Part shown: piece after piece, positions 63,427 to 64,000 of the stretch
Layout: each line of letters starts with the position of its first letter
How positions within the stretch are numbered: position 1 is the stretch's first letter
Source of the DNA: Streptomyces sp. NBS 14/10
Lineage (GTDB): Bacteria > Actinomycetota > Actinomycetes > Streptomycetales > Streptomycetaceae
Direction: 5' to 3'
Length of the DNA: 64,000 bases
Assembly: GCF_002224125.1 (NCBI RefSeq)
Contig: NZ_NCSM01000007.1
Location: 127,839-191,838, forward strand
The notes under the pieces: model-generated
Databases searched by the model: none
What the model saw: only the letters and a program-made list of their open reading frames with translations
Told to the model about the DNA's origin: nothing
Made by a program: the position numbers and the translations under genes

Positions 63427-64000
63427 TTGAACATCCGCTCCCTCACTCGAGGCGACGGCGTGGTGATCGGAGCAGCGGTGTTGCTGTTCATCGCCTCGTT
63501 CCTCGACTTCTACTCCGTCGACGGCTGCGGCTCGTACTGTGACAAGGTCGACATGCCGAACGCGTGGGACACGGACAAGCTCGGCATCATCCTGCCGTCG
63601 GTGTTCCTGGCCGGTCTGATCGGTGCGGGGCTTGTCATCGCCGGTCGCTTCCAGCCCGAGAGCCGCAAGATCAGCGGGCTCACCCTCGGACAGTGGGGCA
63701 ACGGCCTCGCCGTGGGCGCCGCCTGGGCCTCGCTCTGGACGCTGTTCCTCACGCCTGACGGCATGAGCATGGCCGTTGGCGCGATCCTCTCCCTGCTGGC
63801 CAGCCTCGCCCTCGCGGCGGGCGTCATCCTGACCCCGCGCCTCCCCGCCCTGCAGGCCCCGCTCGCGGGCGCCGGCGGTCCGGCCGCGGTGCCCCCGTAC
63901 GGCGCCGCCCCGCAGCCCGGTTACGGCTACCCGGGCCCGGGTGGCGCGCAGCCCGGCGCCCCGGCTCCGTACGGTGCCCAGCCCGGTCAGCCCGCCCCGC
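63427..64000 (+). CDS. membrane protein with Pro/Gly-rich C-terminus, incomplete
   Basis: At least 191 residues are present; the gene continues beyond the window. It starts with TTG (NIRSLTRGDGVVIG) after AAAGGA. Four hydrophobic helices are seen in residues 12-140, with a small cysteine pair in VDGCGSYCDKVDM between helices 1 and 2. From residue 150 onward it is a Pro/Gly/Tyr/Gln-rich repeat (YGYPGPGGAQPGAPAP). This layout is common in actinobacterial membrane proteins of the DUF5336 sort; no function is known. Confidence 0.75.
   Translation, partial: MNIRSLTRGDGVVIGAAVLLFIASFLDFYSVDGCGSYCDKVDMPNAWDTDKLGIILPSVFLAGLIGAGLVIAGRFQPESRKISGLTLGQWGNGLAVGAAWASLWTLFLTPDGMSMAVGAILSLLASLALAAGVILTPRLPALQAPLAGAGGPAAVPPYGAAPQPGYGYPGPGGAQPGAPAPYGAQPGQPAP

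Overview
The window is very GC-rich actinobacterial chromosome, almost certainly Streptomyces. Supporting signs are a class A RNase P RNA, the fused RNase HI/acid phosphatase, a SigE-family sigma factor with a membrane partner, frequent GTG and TTG starts, and 1-20 bp start/stop overlaps inside operons. Gene calls rest on my reading of translated sequence, motif residues and gene order; no database search was possible.

Layout. 1-3411 (minus): a lipid or natural-product operon running fatty-acyl-AMP ligase, ACP, acyl-ACP desaturase-type diiron enzyme, ACP and an alpha-oxoamine synthase cut by the window edge. 3807-7585: a BBE-like flavin oxidase, a SnoaL-like protein behind a 31-bp palindrome, a lipoprotein and a DUF427 protein. 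7621-14407: an envelope-stress-like block with an OmpR/HK pair, two DUF347 membrane proteins, a BlaI/M56-peptidase pair, DedA and a PAP2 phosphatase. BlaI-type dyads and 11-bp-phased direct repeats tie these genes together. 14432-17170: rnpB, a frameshifted Uma2 gene, yaaA and a KDPG aldolase.

17265-42889 is the centre of interest. It holds what reads as a complete indole-3-acetic acid (auxin) catabolic set (iacF, D, C, G, I and iacA, B, E, H) plus catB, catA and catC for ortho cleavage of the catechol product. Between the two iac halves lies a biogenic-amine module: a FeaR-like AraC regulator, an APC permease, a copper amine oxidase with all catalytic residues, a TetR regulator and a FixJ/PAS-kinase two-component system. 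An aldehyde dehydrogenase, a GAF-LuxR regulator and an amidohydrolase follow. Together they could run amine (for example tryptamine) -> indole-3-acetaldehyde -> IAA -> catechol -> muconolactone. A motif GTAGGGGAWWTC occurs twice between the divergent iacC and iacG and once in front of iacA.

43028-64000 is mostly ordinary: an F420-type oxidoreductase, RNase H/phosphatase, a zinc-ribbon protein with a probable CTG start, and Nif3. Then come a MaoC/ADH/SDR operon and a double-domain acyl-CoA dehydrogenase that share a CTGAC-N5-GTCAG operator, a DesKR-type two-component system, a sigma/anti-sigma-like pair, an MFS exporter, a MerR/MDR operon with a MerR-type promoter, a methyltransferase, a cell-wall amidase and a partial membrane protein. 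I found no tRNA, CRISPR array, insertion sequence or phage gene.
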